Shown here: one piece after another, positions 46,242-58,080 of the stretch
Layout: each line of letters begins with the position of its first letter
Numbering within the stretch: position 1 is the stretch's first letter
Assembly (NCBI GenBank): GCA_949126835.1
Contig: OX421498.1
Span: 31,770,081 to 31,834,080 of the forward strand
Direction: 5' to 3'
Source of the DNA: Anisus vortex
Lineage: Eukaryota; Mollusca; Gastropoda; Planorbidae
Length of the DNA: 64,000 bases
Made by a program: the position numbers and the translations under genes
Notes under the pieces: generated by a model
Databases searched by the model: none
Told to the model about the DNA's origin: nothing
The model's input: the letters and a program-made list of their open reading frames with translations, nothing else

Positions 46242-48263
46242 CAGTGGCGTAGCTAGAGTAAACGTCACCCGGGGCGGTCCGTTCAAATGTCACCCCAGTG
46301 ACCCAACACGACCCTATGCTGAATGGTTAGGTGTAGCTAAATTTTCATACATACTCTACCTCTAGGCTCTACTTTACTCTACTTGACTGGTACGTTACTG
46401 CTTACATGTATGATCCAAGACAACATCGGAATCCAATACCACAAAACAAATAGTTCAAATCCAAAGATTTTTAATTAAAATGCAACTGTTCAATTTCAGA
46501 ACATCTAAGTGCAAAACACGGCAATGCACAGACCAAAAGAATGTCTATCGACACTATAATCCTAGAAGGAATGTCTTCTTGTTTTCATTGTTGCAAACAG
46601 GTCAGTGACATGGTCAAAATCTATTTGTCTTGTAAGCTCGTGTTCAATGGACAGAACAGCCAGATCCGACAATCTCGACTGGCTCATGGTTGACGGGAGG
46701 TAATTTTTTATAAGTTTCATTTTGGAGAAACTTCTTTCACACGATGTCACAGAAACACATATTGTCAGAAAGAATCTTAGAGTCAGCGTAAGATATGGCA
46801 ATGATTCAACAAAGTCCCACTTGATGATAAACCGTAGTAATTGCAGTACAGTCCAGTGCTTGGCTTCCTCCAAGTTTATTTCGGCTGCTTGTAGGTGTCG
46901 CCTTAAACGTGGTATTTCTAGACAAAGGTCTTCTTTAGACAGCTCATCATACACGGCTGTGAGCTTGGTAACAGACATCTGTATTTCTTCGTCGTTGGCA
47001 CAAATAATATGGTCTGGCTGAACGGCAGAAAAAGTCAGCAAAATGTCATTCACTGCCTTTCCTCTCGTATCTAACTCCATATGAAAACGGTCCAGACACT
47101 CTAACATTCCTCTCTTGGTCTCCTGCTGCAATGACAATCCAGAATCTCTTGCCCCCACTCCTGGTAATCTTTTCTTTCTTATGATTCTCTTCTCTGTAGG
47201 GATATCAAGTTCTTCACATTTCGAAAGTGCCTGCTGGACGGCATTGTCAACAACTTTCGTGCGCTGCTCTTCCAAAAAGACCTTGAGAGCTCTTAGTTTG
47301 GTTGCAACCATGTCCACAGTAATACCTGGTGTTTTCGTGTACTTCTGTACTAAGTCGACTTCTTTTAAAACGTCAGCCCAGAAAAACAAGAACGAAATGA
47401 AAGAAAAGTCGCATATAGCTGGCAACAGATTGTGCGCAGCACCTCTTGTCTCGACGCTTTCTTCGACATCACACAGAGCTTCAATGGCTTCCACAAACTG
47501 GTTAAACTTCTGTATCACTGGCTTCACTGCATCAGCATGTGCACTCCAGCGTTGTGGACAGTCTCTTCACTGTTAGACCTGTGTATTTCACTAGTACATC
47601 CCAGCGATGGGTCGACAGAGCAAAAAAAGTGTACAGCGCCTCAAGACTTCCAAAAAACGTTACACAAGACGGATTGTTAGCAAACGAATGTTTGCCACAA
47701 AGGTTCAGAGAATGATTGGAACAAGGTACAAAAATTGCCTTCGGATTAAGTGTCTTTGATCTTTTGTTGCACACCACCGTGGATTCCAGCCATGCTTGCT
47801 GCATTATCGTACCCTTGACCGCGACAAAACTGAATATCCAGTCCTTCGTTTTCTACTTTCTCAATGATTTCGCCAGTCAATGCAGTAGCTGTTTTACCTT
47901 TCAGATGAAAAAATCCAAGGATTGACTCCCGCACTTCAACTGTATCACCGCTGATGTGTAGGGGCCTACATATCTAATTAAGGTTGACATTTGATCTGTA
48001 TGCGAAACGTCCGGTGTGCTATAAAAAAGTACGCTCAGACAATATTTTCGACGCCCGGTTGATAGATTCCAATTCGAAATATGTGACGTCATAAAGGTCA
48101 CATTTCCTGTGTTGGTTGGGTTTTTTCACAATTCTATTTTCAGACTATTTTCGCACCTTAGCCTGGCTGAAAATTTTTGTTGGAGATGACAAAGTGTCAC
48201 CCCCCATATGCTGTCACCCGGGGCGGTCCGCCCCCCCCCCGCCCCCCCTTAGCTACGCCACTG
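46242..48263 (-). mobile_element. hAT element (ZMYM1-like transposase), 2.0 kb
   Basis: Inverted ends CAGTGGCGTAGCTA; exact 8-bp duplication TCTGTAAC at 46234-46241 and 48264-48271. A subterminal 'TCACCCGGGGCGGTCCG' block is also inverted. The interior encodes a decayed transposase on minus. It is inserted into an RTE retrotransposon. The right end carries a long C-rich run (about 48230-48248). Confidence 0.95.
46562..48101 (-). pseudogene. hAT transposase (ZMYM1/DUF4371-like), frameshifted
   Basis: Read on minus in three frames: 48101 on, 'LFYSTPDVSHTDQMSTLI'; then 'RESILGFFHLKGKTATALT' and 'CRGQGYDNAASMAG'; then 'FVPCSNHSLNLCGKHSFA' and 'STHRWDVL'; then a long frame (47527-46562) with 'DVEESVETRGAA', 'LRFFLTICVSVTSCERSFSK' and 'LSDLAVLSIEHEL', the hAT dimerisation region. 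At least two frameshifts, and the N-terminal zinc finger is missing. Such proteins are often named zinc finger MYM-type 1-like in animal genomes. Confidence 0.85.
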
Positions 48264-48346
48264 TCTGTAACGATGAGCTCTGGAGTCGCACAGGTCAACA
48301 GGCAGCCGATCTGGAGATCATGCAAAAAAAGATGGAGACAGGGTGA
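48264..48346 (+). mobile_element. RTE fragment, right part
   Basis: Begins with the second target copy TCTGTAAC and reads 'CNDELWSRTGQQAADLEIM' then 'QKKMET' before a stop. It continues the frame that ends at 46241 when one target copy and the hAT are removed. Confidence 0.85.
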
Positions 48347-48529
48347 CAGTGCAGATATACGAGCGAGCCACCATGTTAATGATACAAGGGGGATTCCGCA
48401 GATAAGGAGAGAAGTGTAGTGCATGTACTGCGGAGACCGTTTCGGCATGCCGCGGGGTGGATAGTCTCGGACAGGATCTGTGAATGCACCCCTTCTTGAT
48501 CCATCCCATAGCATCGTTACGGTACTGTA

Positions 48530-48800
48530 TTGAGACGATTCCATATGTTTTTCATGTTGTTAAATACATTTCTCGCTTTATTCAGTATTTTCTGAATGTC
48601 TTCTTTATATCCTCCATCCGGTGTGAATGAGCTTCCTAGGTATGAGAATTTGTCCGTATTAGGAACATTTTGGTTATTGTAACTTTGACTGGGGTCATAG
48701 TTGTATTATTTAGAATCACAACTAATGATTTCTTTTCATTGGTTTTGATGCCCACTTGTAAGCTTAATTGACAAGTCTTAATTAGGCGTGACCTTTTGAA
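48530..48800 (-). mobile_element. Second RTE-type fragment, reverse
   Basis: On minus, shifted frames spell 'KKSLVVILNNTTMTPVKV', 'YLGSSFTPDGGYKEDIQ' (partly in another frame) and 'KILNKAR'. It is the same protein region as at 45.9 kb but from a different, more decayed copy. The 48347-48529 segment between them is unassigned. Confidence 0.7.
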
Positions 48801-48896
48801 CTAGGTGGGTAAAAATGGAGTCAGCAAATTTGATAAGAAAGTGTCATTTCAATTTAAAAAATAACTACACAACATTTCTATGTAACTTGTCTAGGC

Positions 48897-49450
48897 CAGA
48901 GGTGGACAAATTAATATTTTGTGCTTAGGCCCACATTGACAAATGTAAAGCTATTGGCGGGCCGCTTATATATTATATCCATAAGTTTGCAGCAATCTAT
49001 CACAATAAGTAATTATGAGTTATTAATATATAATTAAATAATTAGTGCAATTGTATTGCACTTATACATTTATAGACCTACGTTGTTTTTTACAATATGG
49101 ACAAAGCCGTTTATTTTTTTGGTAACAAGATTTTTAAAACGTTTTATCATAATAAAAGAATCTATCAATGGCTTAAATTTATACACATACCGACTAAATT
49201 GTCTTAACACTTATTGATTTCTAATGAGATCTGTGCAAGAGCGTGTGCAATTTTTGACAATTTTCTTGAAATGCTATCAAAAATGTTAAAACAATCATAC
49301 CGGAAACTCCGCGAACGCGTGGGAAGTGCAGTGTGTACCGGTATAAGAAATTCTTTAAAAATTCAGCCAAATAAAAACGAAGATTTAAAAAAAAAAAAAA
49401 AACGCTACATATATTTTTTAATGCACTCGAGGGCCGCATACTATTAGTTG
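48897..49450. mobile_element. Possible hAT relic
   Basis: Starts CAGAGGTGGACAAATT with 'GGCGGGCCGC' and, further on, 'GAGGGCCGCATACTATTAG', reminiscent of hAT termini with CAGAGGTGG and GGCCGC blocks. No right terminus or target duplication is found. Confidence 0.35.
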
Positions 49451-50188
49451 TCAGACGCTTGAGGCTTGTTCCAAGAAGGCAGATAACTAATGGTGAGTAC
49501 ACAGGGTTGTTGATAAATCGTAAATATTTTTTGCTATTTATTTTGGTAGATCAAGAAAATAAGGACAAATGTATTTGCTAAGAAATGATACATGCTGTTT
49601 CATTTTCATTAAGAGGGACTTAAAATTTCCTTCAAGAAAGCTAAAGGGACACAATGCACAAAAGATAGTCAGTGGGAGACAATTACATTTATTTTTTAAA
49701 AAAGATGTGCCCCCTTCTCTATTGTACATATTATTTTCTGGAATTTTATATTATTATATTTTTCTATCTTTATTGTCCTATAAATTATTGTACAATAATC
49801 TGCAAATAACCTTATTTTTGTTAGGGTTTTGATGCTATTGTGTAATTCGTTTAAGTAATTTACAGTTTTATATAGATGCTGATTTGCTGCTATAGAGACA
49901 TTACTTGGGGGAGTTAAATCATCTCCTACCAAGCGCGTCCCCAAGTGGCGGACAGGGGAATGACCTTTTGATATGAGAGTGACCCGTGAATACTGCGGAC
50001 CAACTGGTTGGCTGTCATGGTAGGTGAGGTGGGGTATCCCGTGCTAAAGATACTCTTTAAAAACTATTTTATAAATTCAAGGAACTGATGAGGCCGTTAG
50101 CTAGGGATAGCAGTCATCAAGGAGAGAAAACTGAAAATAAATCTACTGCTACCTTGGAGATGGTCTTGGCTGATCAAAGGCTATGGAA

Positions 50189-52008
50189 CAGCGGTTTGCG
50201 ACCTGTGGGTCGCGACTCCCTTGTGGGTCGAACGGCCATTTCACTGGGGTCGCCTAGGACCATCGAAAAACATATATTTTCGATCGTCTCATGAGACACC
50301 AAAGATCTGTCCGTCTCAAGGCGGGTCCGCCCATACACAGAGACATCGTCGCGCCAACCCAATCACATACTCTACGTACAAATACAGGTGTATGTGACAG
50401 GGTTGGCGCCATATTGTACGTATGCGGACCAGGCACACATATGTAGTGAGTTGCTGTGTTAAACACATCTTCTATGTTAATAGCAGCTACTGTATTGAAA
50501 GCAGTAGTATTGGCGGTAAAACGACATTTCTTGAATATATTGGAATGTAGTGTAGATGCTGTTCAGTCTGGATATAAACTTTCGGTACTGTATGGCTCAC
50601 TAAAAGTAATCGGAACTCACTGTATGATTCATCGGCAAAAAAGATTAATATTGCCATAAGAACAACAGGAAGTAGGGCCTAATTATAAGCGCCATATGTT
50701 TTTGCTAATTTAGTAAAAGCGAGCACTTTAAACAGTGCACTGTTTACGCACTAGTGCAATGAGTTAAATACTCCGAACAATGCTATGTTATTACCAGTGG
50801 CGTATTCAGGCATGTTCCACATGTTCCAATGGTACAGGGGCCCCCACACAAAAGGGGCCCCCACACAAAAGGTGCCCCCACACATCATACAAAGATTTTT
50901 TAGTGACATCCCATTCTTTCGTTGAAAATGTAAAATAAAATTAATTTATTCCTCTGCAATTTTAAGCGCTCCAGTCCAAACGAGCTAAGCGCAACATACA
51001 ATAATTTTTGATTTTACAGAATGTAACATTAATTAACGGCACTTTTCTGAAGTTTGTGGAAGGCAGGGCGAGGCCACGAGGGGCCCCCACATAAATTTGG
51101 AACAGAGTCCCCACAACCCTAAATACGGCCCTGGTTATTACACACCGAAGTGAGACGGTTATATCGATAGGAAAAGTTCTATAACGTTTTTTTTAGCTTC
51201 GTGGTGAACTTAAAACTTTTAATCAGAAAGCAAGACTGCAGTTCAAAACACTTTTCGGCGATAAAAGTGATCTGCAGAAAACGTACTTGGTTGAAATCTT
51301 TGCCATCCTGAATGCGTTAAATTTATCACTGCAAGGACCAAAATGTAAATTGCTTTAATTTGTCTGAAAAGATTCGATGCATGCAGACGAAATTTCATCG
51401 TACTTTTCTCATCTATCTTACACTCCATTTTCGCTTGCCAAAGTCAATACACAGTAAAAGTTCAAGAGGTTCCTGAAACAACACAAGAGGAATTCCTTGA
51501 ACTTATTAACAACGATGCAGCAAAAAATGATTTCTCTACAATGCCAATTACAAAATTCTGGATAAAGATTTCGCAGTAATATACTATTTTGACTGAGACT
51601 GTGTTGTGCCTTCTTCTTTCATTTCCCACCAAATATCTTTGTGAAACAGGTTTTTCCAAATACACAAGTAGACTTGTTGTGGAAAATGATCTTCGCTGTG
51701 CTCTTGTAAAGACTATCCCGAGAATTTCTGATCCGATGAGAAAGACGCAATCTCAACCTTAGCACTGACGTTCGTATTGTAATTAAAAATAAATATTTCA
51801 CATATTATTATATGTATTTTTTAAATAATCAATATGCTTTAGTTAGGCTTCATTTGCAACAATGAAAATACATCCTGCATATCCAATATACACATTACAA
51901 TTCATAACAGTAGCAAAAATACAGTTGTAAGGTAGCGAAGAAAGCAAATATAGTTGGGGGTCGCCACAGCGTGATGGGTCGCGGCATTAAAAAGGTTGGG
52001 AACCACTG
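50189..52008 (+). mobile_element. hAT element (ZBED5-like transposase relic), 1.8 kb
   Basis: The ends CAGCGGTTTGCGACCTGTGG and (complement) CAGTGGTTCCCAACCTTTTT are inverted and typical of this hAT group, with 'TGGGTCGCGAC' subterminal blocks on both sides. Flanks CTATGGAA and CTATAGAA match at seven of eight. Plus-strand transposase scraps: 'DLQKTYLVEIFAILNALN' and 'LSLQGPK' near 51260-51350, and 'KYTSRLVVENDLRCALVK' near 51650-51720, the dimerisation end. Several frameshifts. A MITE is nested at 50795-51133. Confidence 0.88.
50795..51133. mobile_element. Nested hAT MITE, 339 bp
   Basis: Ends CAGTGGCGTATTCAGG and (complement) CAGGGCCGTATTTAGG; exact 8-bp duplication GTTATTAC at 50787-50794 and 51134-51141. 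GGGGCCCCCACACAAAAG is repeated inside. Same family as 12050-12207. Confidence 0.93.
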
Positions 52009-52309
52009 CTATAGAAGCACGTCGAGAAAAAGGCAGTGGGCCTTTTTGGCGCATAACATACTGCCAAGCAATTATCAATGAGAACAAAGAAGAAGAGACA
52101 TCAATGACTAAAGTTGGATCTCTAGTCAAAATGTATTGAATCCACCAACGTAAGGGACGAAAAAATGTTAAGTTTTTTTTGTTTAGTAAACTATAATAAA
52201 ATGGTGAGCTTTATCGAAATATTTTGAAAAGTCTAAAATATATTAGCATCGATTTGATTTATTTTATCACATCGTCCTTATTTGGACAAGTAATAAATTA
52301 ATAATATAA

Positions 52310-52400
52310 TAAGAAGAATACTTGTATAGCGCAAATCCCGTTTGGAACAGTTCTTGGCGCTGTCAACAGTCACAGACAGAGTCTAGGTCGACTCTAGGTA
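52310..52400 (-). mobile_element. L2/CR1 3' tail fragment, reverse
   Basis: Matches the 3' UTR of the copies at 4620-4690 and 7391-7470 (TATAGCGCAAATCCCGTTTG, TCAACAGTCACAGACAGAGT). Confidence 0.7.
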
Positions 52401-52899
52401 CTATTATGCTTTCTAGATAGGGGTGGACCAATGGTGTAAAGTAGGGGAGTGCACGGATCGGGGGTGGGTGGGAGTGAGGGCAATAACAGGCTTGTTCGGT
52501 ACTGATGCACACTTTCAATCAAAACTATTGAAAATCGAATACTATTATTTTATCTAATTATAATAATTGTTAAAATGTAAAAATCAGATGAATTTGATAG
52601 TCTATAATTAGTCTAGTAGAAAAAATACTAAAGAAAAATGTTAATATCCTCGTTTCTGGATAGAAAAAAAAATCGGTGGACAATATGTTGTGGGGGGGGG
52701 GGGCACATGCATTTAGAGATTAATTATGGGTCTAGTATTTTGCATGTAATGCTGGTAAGGGAGACAGGTAACCTATATAATTTCATCTTCAGATATAGAT
52801 TATCTATGTCCTTTTTTTTCTGGCTACATTAGATGGTTAGGGGCAGTTATAGGACTATAATAAGCTTAGTTGTTTAGCCTGAAAAAGTATGTTAATAAT

Positions 52900-53050
52900 T
52901 GGGGATAATTTATTCATTCCTTATTTAGTTCTTTGGGAAGTCGAAATTCATCTGGTCCAGAAGCATTGTTTGTTTTTAAGTTTGTGAGTAGTTTGTTTAA
53001 GACTCTTTCTTTGTTTCTCTAGTATCTCTAGATTTTCAATTTTGATTAAA
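52900..53050 (-). mobile_element. RTE-type fragment, upstream RT region, reverse
   Basis: On minus 'LKQTTHKLKNKQCFWTR' and 'ISTSQRTK' with frame changes, corresponding to the 'KNNKASGPDGIP' region before the polymerase core. Next to it, at 53053-53085, lies an ATTTATGGACGACCCCT end of the MITE family below. Confidence 0.5.
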
Positions 53051-53657
53051 GTTGTTGAGACGTCATTTATGGACGACCCCTATAATTTAATTGACAACTT
53101 TTTTGTCTTCAGTTTGGCGCCTATGCGAACGTTGACGAACACCTAATCTGCCCCCCCCCTCTAGTAAAGCTACTGTACTGATAGCATTTAAGTGTTACGC
53201 AAACCATGCAATTATTAGTATTAGCATGTAAAATACTAAGGGGACGTCCATTAATTACGTCAACAATTTTTAGGCGATTTTTACCCCCCCCCCCTCCCCC
53301 TTGTCAACAACTGTCAAACTTTCAGAGACCCCCCCTACATAATCACGTCAACAATTGGTTACCCCCCCCCCCCTCAAAACAAGTAACGCATTTTTAGACG
53401 CTTGCTTTTATGTTTAAAATAGATCTAAAACGGAAAGGTCTATACTATAGGCTAATTAATTGTAATACATTTTAAAACTTGTTAAAAAGGTGTCTAATTG
53501 ACTATAATTCTCATATGTTTACTATTGTTCTTTTTATATACATATTTAATCATGTCTAATTCTACGTTTCACTAAAATAGCTTTTAGTACAATGTTAATT
53601 GTCAAATAGTTTAGGGGGAAATTGTGCACCAGTTATAAATTAGCCTTCTATTTTAAC

Positions 53658-54441
53658 TAGGGATGTTAACCGAATACCGGAATACCGGATTCCTGTTTTA
53701 AAACCGAAAACCGGTTTTGATTTTCAAAATCGGATTTCGGTTTCTTGGTTGGGAGGTAGGCCTAATCATTATTTCAAGTAGCACAGGCTTTTTTTTTTGG
53801 TTTTTCTTTTTTTAATAAAAAGGCCTAATGTTGGATTCACACAAAACAATTCTTGAAATGCCTTGCTAACATTATTTAGTCATAGACTAGATACCAACTA
53901 TGGCTTGCGATAAAAACAACGTCAAACCGAATGTTAAGTTACAGTTACAATCCTTTGTGTCAGAAAATTTAGAAAAAAACGTCTTTAATGATGGCTCGTT
54001 TGTAAATTATGTTCCCGACAGATAAGCAGGAGCGGTGGCAGTACCGCTAGATTGCGTACGCATCTGCGAACTGCATCCTGGATTAACATCGTCATTCTCT
54101 TCATATGCTTTTTAATATCATGGTCAACGATAATCGCAAATTTGATAATCACTATTGAAAGCTATTATCGGTTTTAATCAATGAGCCCAGAATTTTGTTA
54201 GTTCTAAAGAATTTTAAAATCATATTGTATTAAAAAAATGAACCTCTTGAATGCCCTGCAAACACTAATTAAATTTGAATTATTTTTCAAATATACCTAC
54301 AAAACTACGCACAATTGGCTTTTCCGGCCTGTAACTTGTGACGTTGCGCGGGAAGGGGGGATGGAGAGGGGTTGAGAAACCGAAATCCGGTTTTATAGAA
54401 CCGAAAACCGTTTTGAAGAAAAACCAGTTTTAACAAACCTA
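53658..54441. mobile_element. hAT-type element with ACCGAAAACCGG terminal repeats, 784 bp
   Basis: Ends TAGGGATGTTAACCGA and (complement) TAGGTTTGTTAAAACTGG; exact 8-bp duplication ATTTTAAC at 53650-53657 and 54442-54449. Both ends contain runs of CCGAAAACCGGTTTT-like short palindromes. A diverged relative of its left half appears at about 54854-55110. No coding capacity. Confidence 0.85.
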
Positions 54442-54699
54442 ATTTTAACCATTAGTTCACTATTCCTTCTTACATTATTGTCACACACACACATTATATA
54501 CACACGGTAGTTGCCTTCCCTGTCCCCCTACCTTGCACTATTTGCCACCCACTCCTTGCAATACTGGCGACGCCACTGATACTAATACATTTTTATCTCA
54601 TTCAATTTTTCAGAGAAATTAGAAACGAAAACGTAAAACTTACTAAATTTTAATATGTAGCCTAATATTAGCCTATAGATTGTATCCGTGTTCTTGGTT

Positions 54700-54783
54700 T
54701 TATGTTAAATGCGCTCTGAGCTTGCATTTTGCTTGTTGGCAGCGCTATACAAACGTCATTATTATTATTATTATTATTATTAA
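54700..54783 (+). mobile_element. L2/CR1-type 3' tail with (ATT)n
   Basis: GGCAGCGCTATACAAACGTC followed by (ATT)8, typical of this retrotransposon class. Confidence 0.65.
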
Positions 54784-55216
54784 TCGACCTAATTTTAATG
54801 TTTCACCTATTATAACGTAGTGAGACAAAAATATATTAGTTTATATATCAGAATTAGGGATGTTAAAATGAAATAAGGAAGGCTAAGTATTTCGTACTTC
54901 ATGGGGTGGGCCAAGAATTATTTTTCTGAAGGAAATATTTTTAAAATAACCATGTTGGATTCACAAAATTCACTTCATTCAATGCTTTGCAAACATTAGT
55001 TATAGTCTCGGCGAGGGCCTATTATTGTTTTTAGTTCTATTGTCAATCCCAGCCATCGCTTACATGGCTTATAAAACGAACGCTAGACTCTGGCGCCAAG
55101 TCTAATTTAGATGTACTAAGCGGCAAAAAAAAAATGGGTTTCTGAACGTTCTCTGCAGATAGTTTGTTGGTGTGTTTGTGTTCTTTTGTTATTCCAGCCA
55201 CCATGTCTCGCTAGAC

Positions 55217-55636
55217 TAGGGTTGCCAAACGTCCGGCAAAAGGAGGACATGTTGTCCTATTTAGACTCTTGTCCTCCGTCCCAAGTCCCACAGGCAAAGC
55301 ACAATACCTTTAAAATGTCCAGCTTTTGTAATATGTTTTGTTATGTAGGCATAAGGACAAATAAATGTTAAAATTAGTACTAACATGTTAGGAATATAAT
55401 TAATAAACAGGTGATCACTTGTACAACAAATAATTATTCGTTTTTTTAGAAGACTCGTGCTTGAGCTTTAAAGTTGCCCAACCAAATGCAAGCTGCCTTT
55501 CAGCCTACATTGAATTTATATGTTATTTTTAACAAAACGATTTCTTGCTCAGTTTACCAATACACAATTAAACTTAGTGGCAGCTCTTTTGTCTCTCGGT
55601 GTCCTCCTTTTGACACCCATGTGTCTTGCAACCCTA
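55217..55636. mobile_element. hAT MITE, 420 bp
   Basis: Ends TAGGGTTGCCAAACG and (complement) TAGGGTTGCAAGAC; flanks CGCTAGAC and CGCTAGGC match at seven of eight. 'GAGGACA' and 'GTCCTCC' subterminal blocks are inverted. Confidence 0.85.
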
Positions 55637-56018
55637 CGCTAGGCAGCGAAGGTGAGGTTTTCTACAATTGGTCGGTCACTTTCCCTTGCTAACAATTGCA
55701 TTAGTTTCCACCCATACATAGATCTACAAACTAGCAAGATGGACACAAAAAGGACATATCAAATGTAGATTTTTATAATTGATATAAGTCTCTTATTTGT
55801 ATTAACGTAAAACTATGTTGTTAATGTTATCTATATAAATTTAACAGGACAAATGTAGAAGTTAATACTAAATTTGTTTCATTATTTACTTCATAAAAAG
55901 TAACATTGTTGACGTCAACTTTTCTTGAACTCCCCCCCTCCCCCATGTCAACAATTGTCAAACTTTTTCAGACCCCCCCTCCCCCCTATTTTGTTGACGT
56001 AATTAATGGACGTCCCCT

Positions 56019-57893
56019 AATTTGAAGGCCATACTTTGGTCCGTTTTTTTTCCTGTGAACTTTAACATTATCAAGCAACATTTTGATTGGCTGGCGCTGG
56101 GGGTGTGATGGGGGTGTGCTTGGGTTATGCTTATGTATAACACATTTATATAATAATATGGAAAATATCTTTTAGAGAACTACTTCTTAAAAGACTACTA
56201 TTAAAAAGAGAAAATATCATAATCCAGTTTGATTATTTATTTAAATTAATACTGCTACGAAAATTGAATACAAATATTAGGAATATTTTCATTTTTAACG
56301 TATTCAAGAAGAATTTAACATTAAAAAGTCAAGCTAACATCCCTCGTTTGTATCAATAAAAAGTTCCTAAAATAGAATGGAATCGTCCATTAGGATGTGT
56401 GTGTTTTTTTACCCTCCCAACCTCAAGCCAAAATAGATTCTTGTTTTCGACAAGCTCTTGACTTTGAACAATTCGTTTGACCGACAAAGTTAACAACAAA
56501 TCTAACATTACATGTCAGAGATAATGTGCATTATTTATTGACTCAGATTATCGTTTTGGATTTAAACGAATTACGATAATCAGGTTGTGACACAGAGAAA
56601 AAAAAATCGATTTTTAGCTTGCCTTTTTTTTCACTTTGAAGACTAGAATATCAATCAATAAGTTTGAATAAGCCTACACTGGCAATAGTCAGACATCTAA
56701 TGTAAATTATATTATTACGGTAGAGCTACTTTTGAACAGACTAAAAAAATAGTTAATATTATACTGGATTACTTGACGACGATATTTTGTTAAGGACATT
56801 TTTTAAACCTACTAGAGTACTAGAGTCTAGTAGACACAAAGAGCCTGCGCTGATTGAGCACAAAGTTGACAAACGTGATAAATTTATTCAGTGACGTGTG
56901 GAAGTGACTCTCTTGATTTCTAGGTAATTGATCTTAGTCTTATTTTATTAGTATTCTTAGCCTGGCATACTTTATTATAAGCATAGTTCTTCAGTGAGTT
57001 ACAGCTATAACTTCAAGGAATTTGAGGTTTGTATCAATTTACCAATTTACCCCAATTTCATTTTTTTTTTCAAAATGTGTTAATATAGAATATAGCCTAT
57101 TCCTATTCTGATTCTAGGATCTAGGAAAAGCGAAATCACACCAGGCCCGAAGCTTAGGCCTACAAAATGCCTACATGTGTAGCTTACAATTAGTATTAGT
57201 AATTAAGTCCTAAGTTGAGTTAGGCACTGTTACTGTTATGACTGTTAGGCCTCCACTGCCTCCAGTCTCCTACAGACAATCATACAGATAGTTGAGATAG
57301 AGAATATAGAATATAGGACATAGATAGGATTGGCCTACTACTTATCAGTTATCAGAGTGACTAGACTTTATCACTTAAATTTTAACTAGTATCACTATCA
57401 TTTCATTGCCACTGCTTTGCCTTATCTTTTTATCAGTATCAGTGTATCAGCCATCTATTTTTTTTTTTATAGTAGGCCTATACTATTATTTACTATAGGC
57501 CTATTCAATTATATTCCTATATATATTTACTATTACAGTAGGCCTATTACTATGACATTATGATGATTATGACTATGATTAAAGTATGATTAGGCCTATA
57601 TTATTTATCATTGTCTCATTGATATGGATTTATTATGGATGTAAGAGTATTGTAAGACAAAGTGTTGTTAATTATTGAGTTCAATTGAAAAAAATATAGG
57701 CCTAAATGAAAGATTAATATAATACCATTTTTACATTGTCATGATTATGATTGTCATCATTTGCTTTTTTGCCAACTTGTGGTCTTCTATACTCTATACA
57801 TTATACATACCCCTACTCAACTCATGTAGTTATAAAGTTATAGTGTATGTCATCTAGACAATGATATGTCTTAAATAAAAGTAAAAGTCTTAT
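56019..57893. other. Intergenic DNA, no gene recognised
   Basis: AT-rich, with another AGGCCTA cluster at 57470-57700. Confidence 0.6.
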
Positions 57894-58080
57894 GAGTGAA
57901 GCCAGCTGGTCCAACGGTTAGTTCACCGGGCTGTCAACCAAAAACCAACTGACATGTCGCGGGTTCTATCCCTGCCACCGACGGATCCCTGTCGCCCTGA
58001 AGGAGTTTTGGGCCTAGTGGACGTAATAATCTTCATCTAGAAGGAACATCTGTAATCTTATAATTCAAGTCACTTATGAC
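57894..58080 (+). repeat. tRNA-headed SINE-like repeat (family B)
   Basis: A-box-like AGCTGGTCCAACGGTTAG and B-box-like GCGGGTTCTATCCCTGCC at tRNA spacing, followed by GACGGATCCCTGTCGCCCTG. The acceptor arm and anticodon arm do not fold, so it is not a tRNA gene. Confidence 0.5.

Larger units (their letters stand above)
53239..56018. mobile_element. Pair of AGGGGACGTCC inverted termini 2.8 kb apart
   Basis: 53239 starts AGGGGACGTCCATTAATTAC + GTCAACAA; 56018 ends with its exact complement. Each end is followed inward by a C-rich block with GTCAACAA.TGTCAAACTTT. That block lies in the same direct orientation on both sides, so these may be two copies of a ~150-bp palindromic MITE rather than the ends of one element. 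No target duplication is clear and the superfamily is unknown. Two hAT elements and an L2 tail lie between. Confidence 0.6.

Noticed and set aside
57894..57980. Functional tRNA gene
   Set aside because: Box A and B-like words are present but the acceptor and anticodon stems do not pair and no T-run follows; treated as a SINE head.
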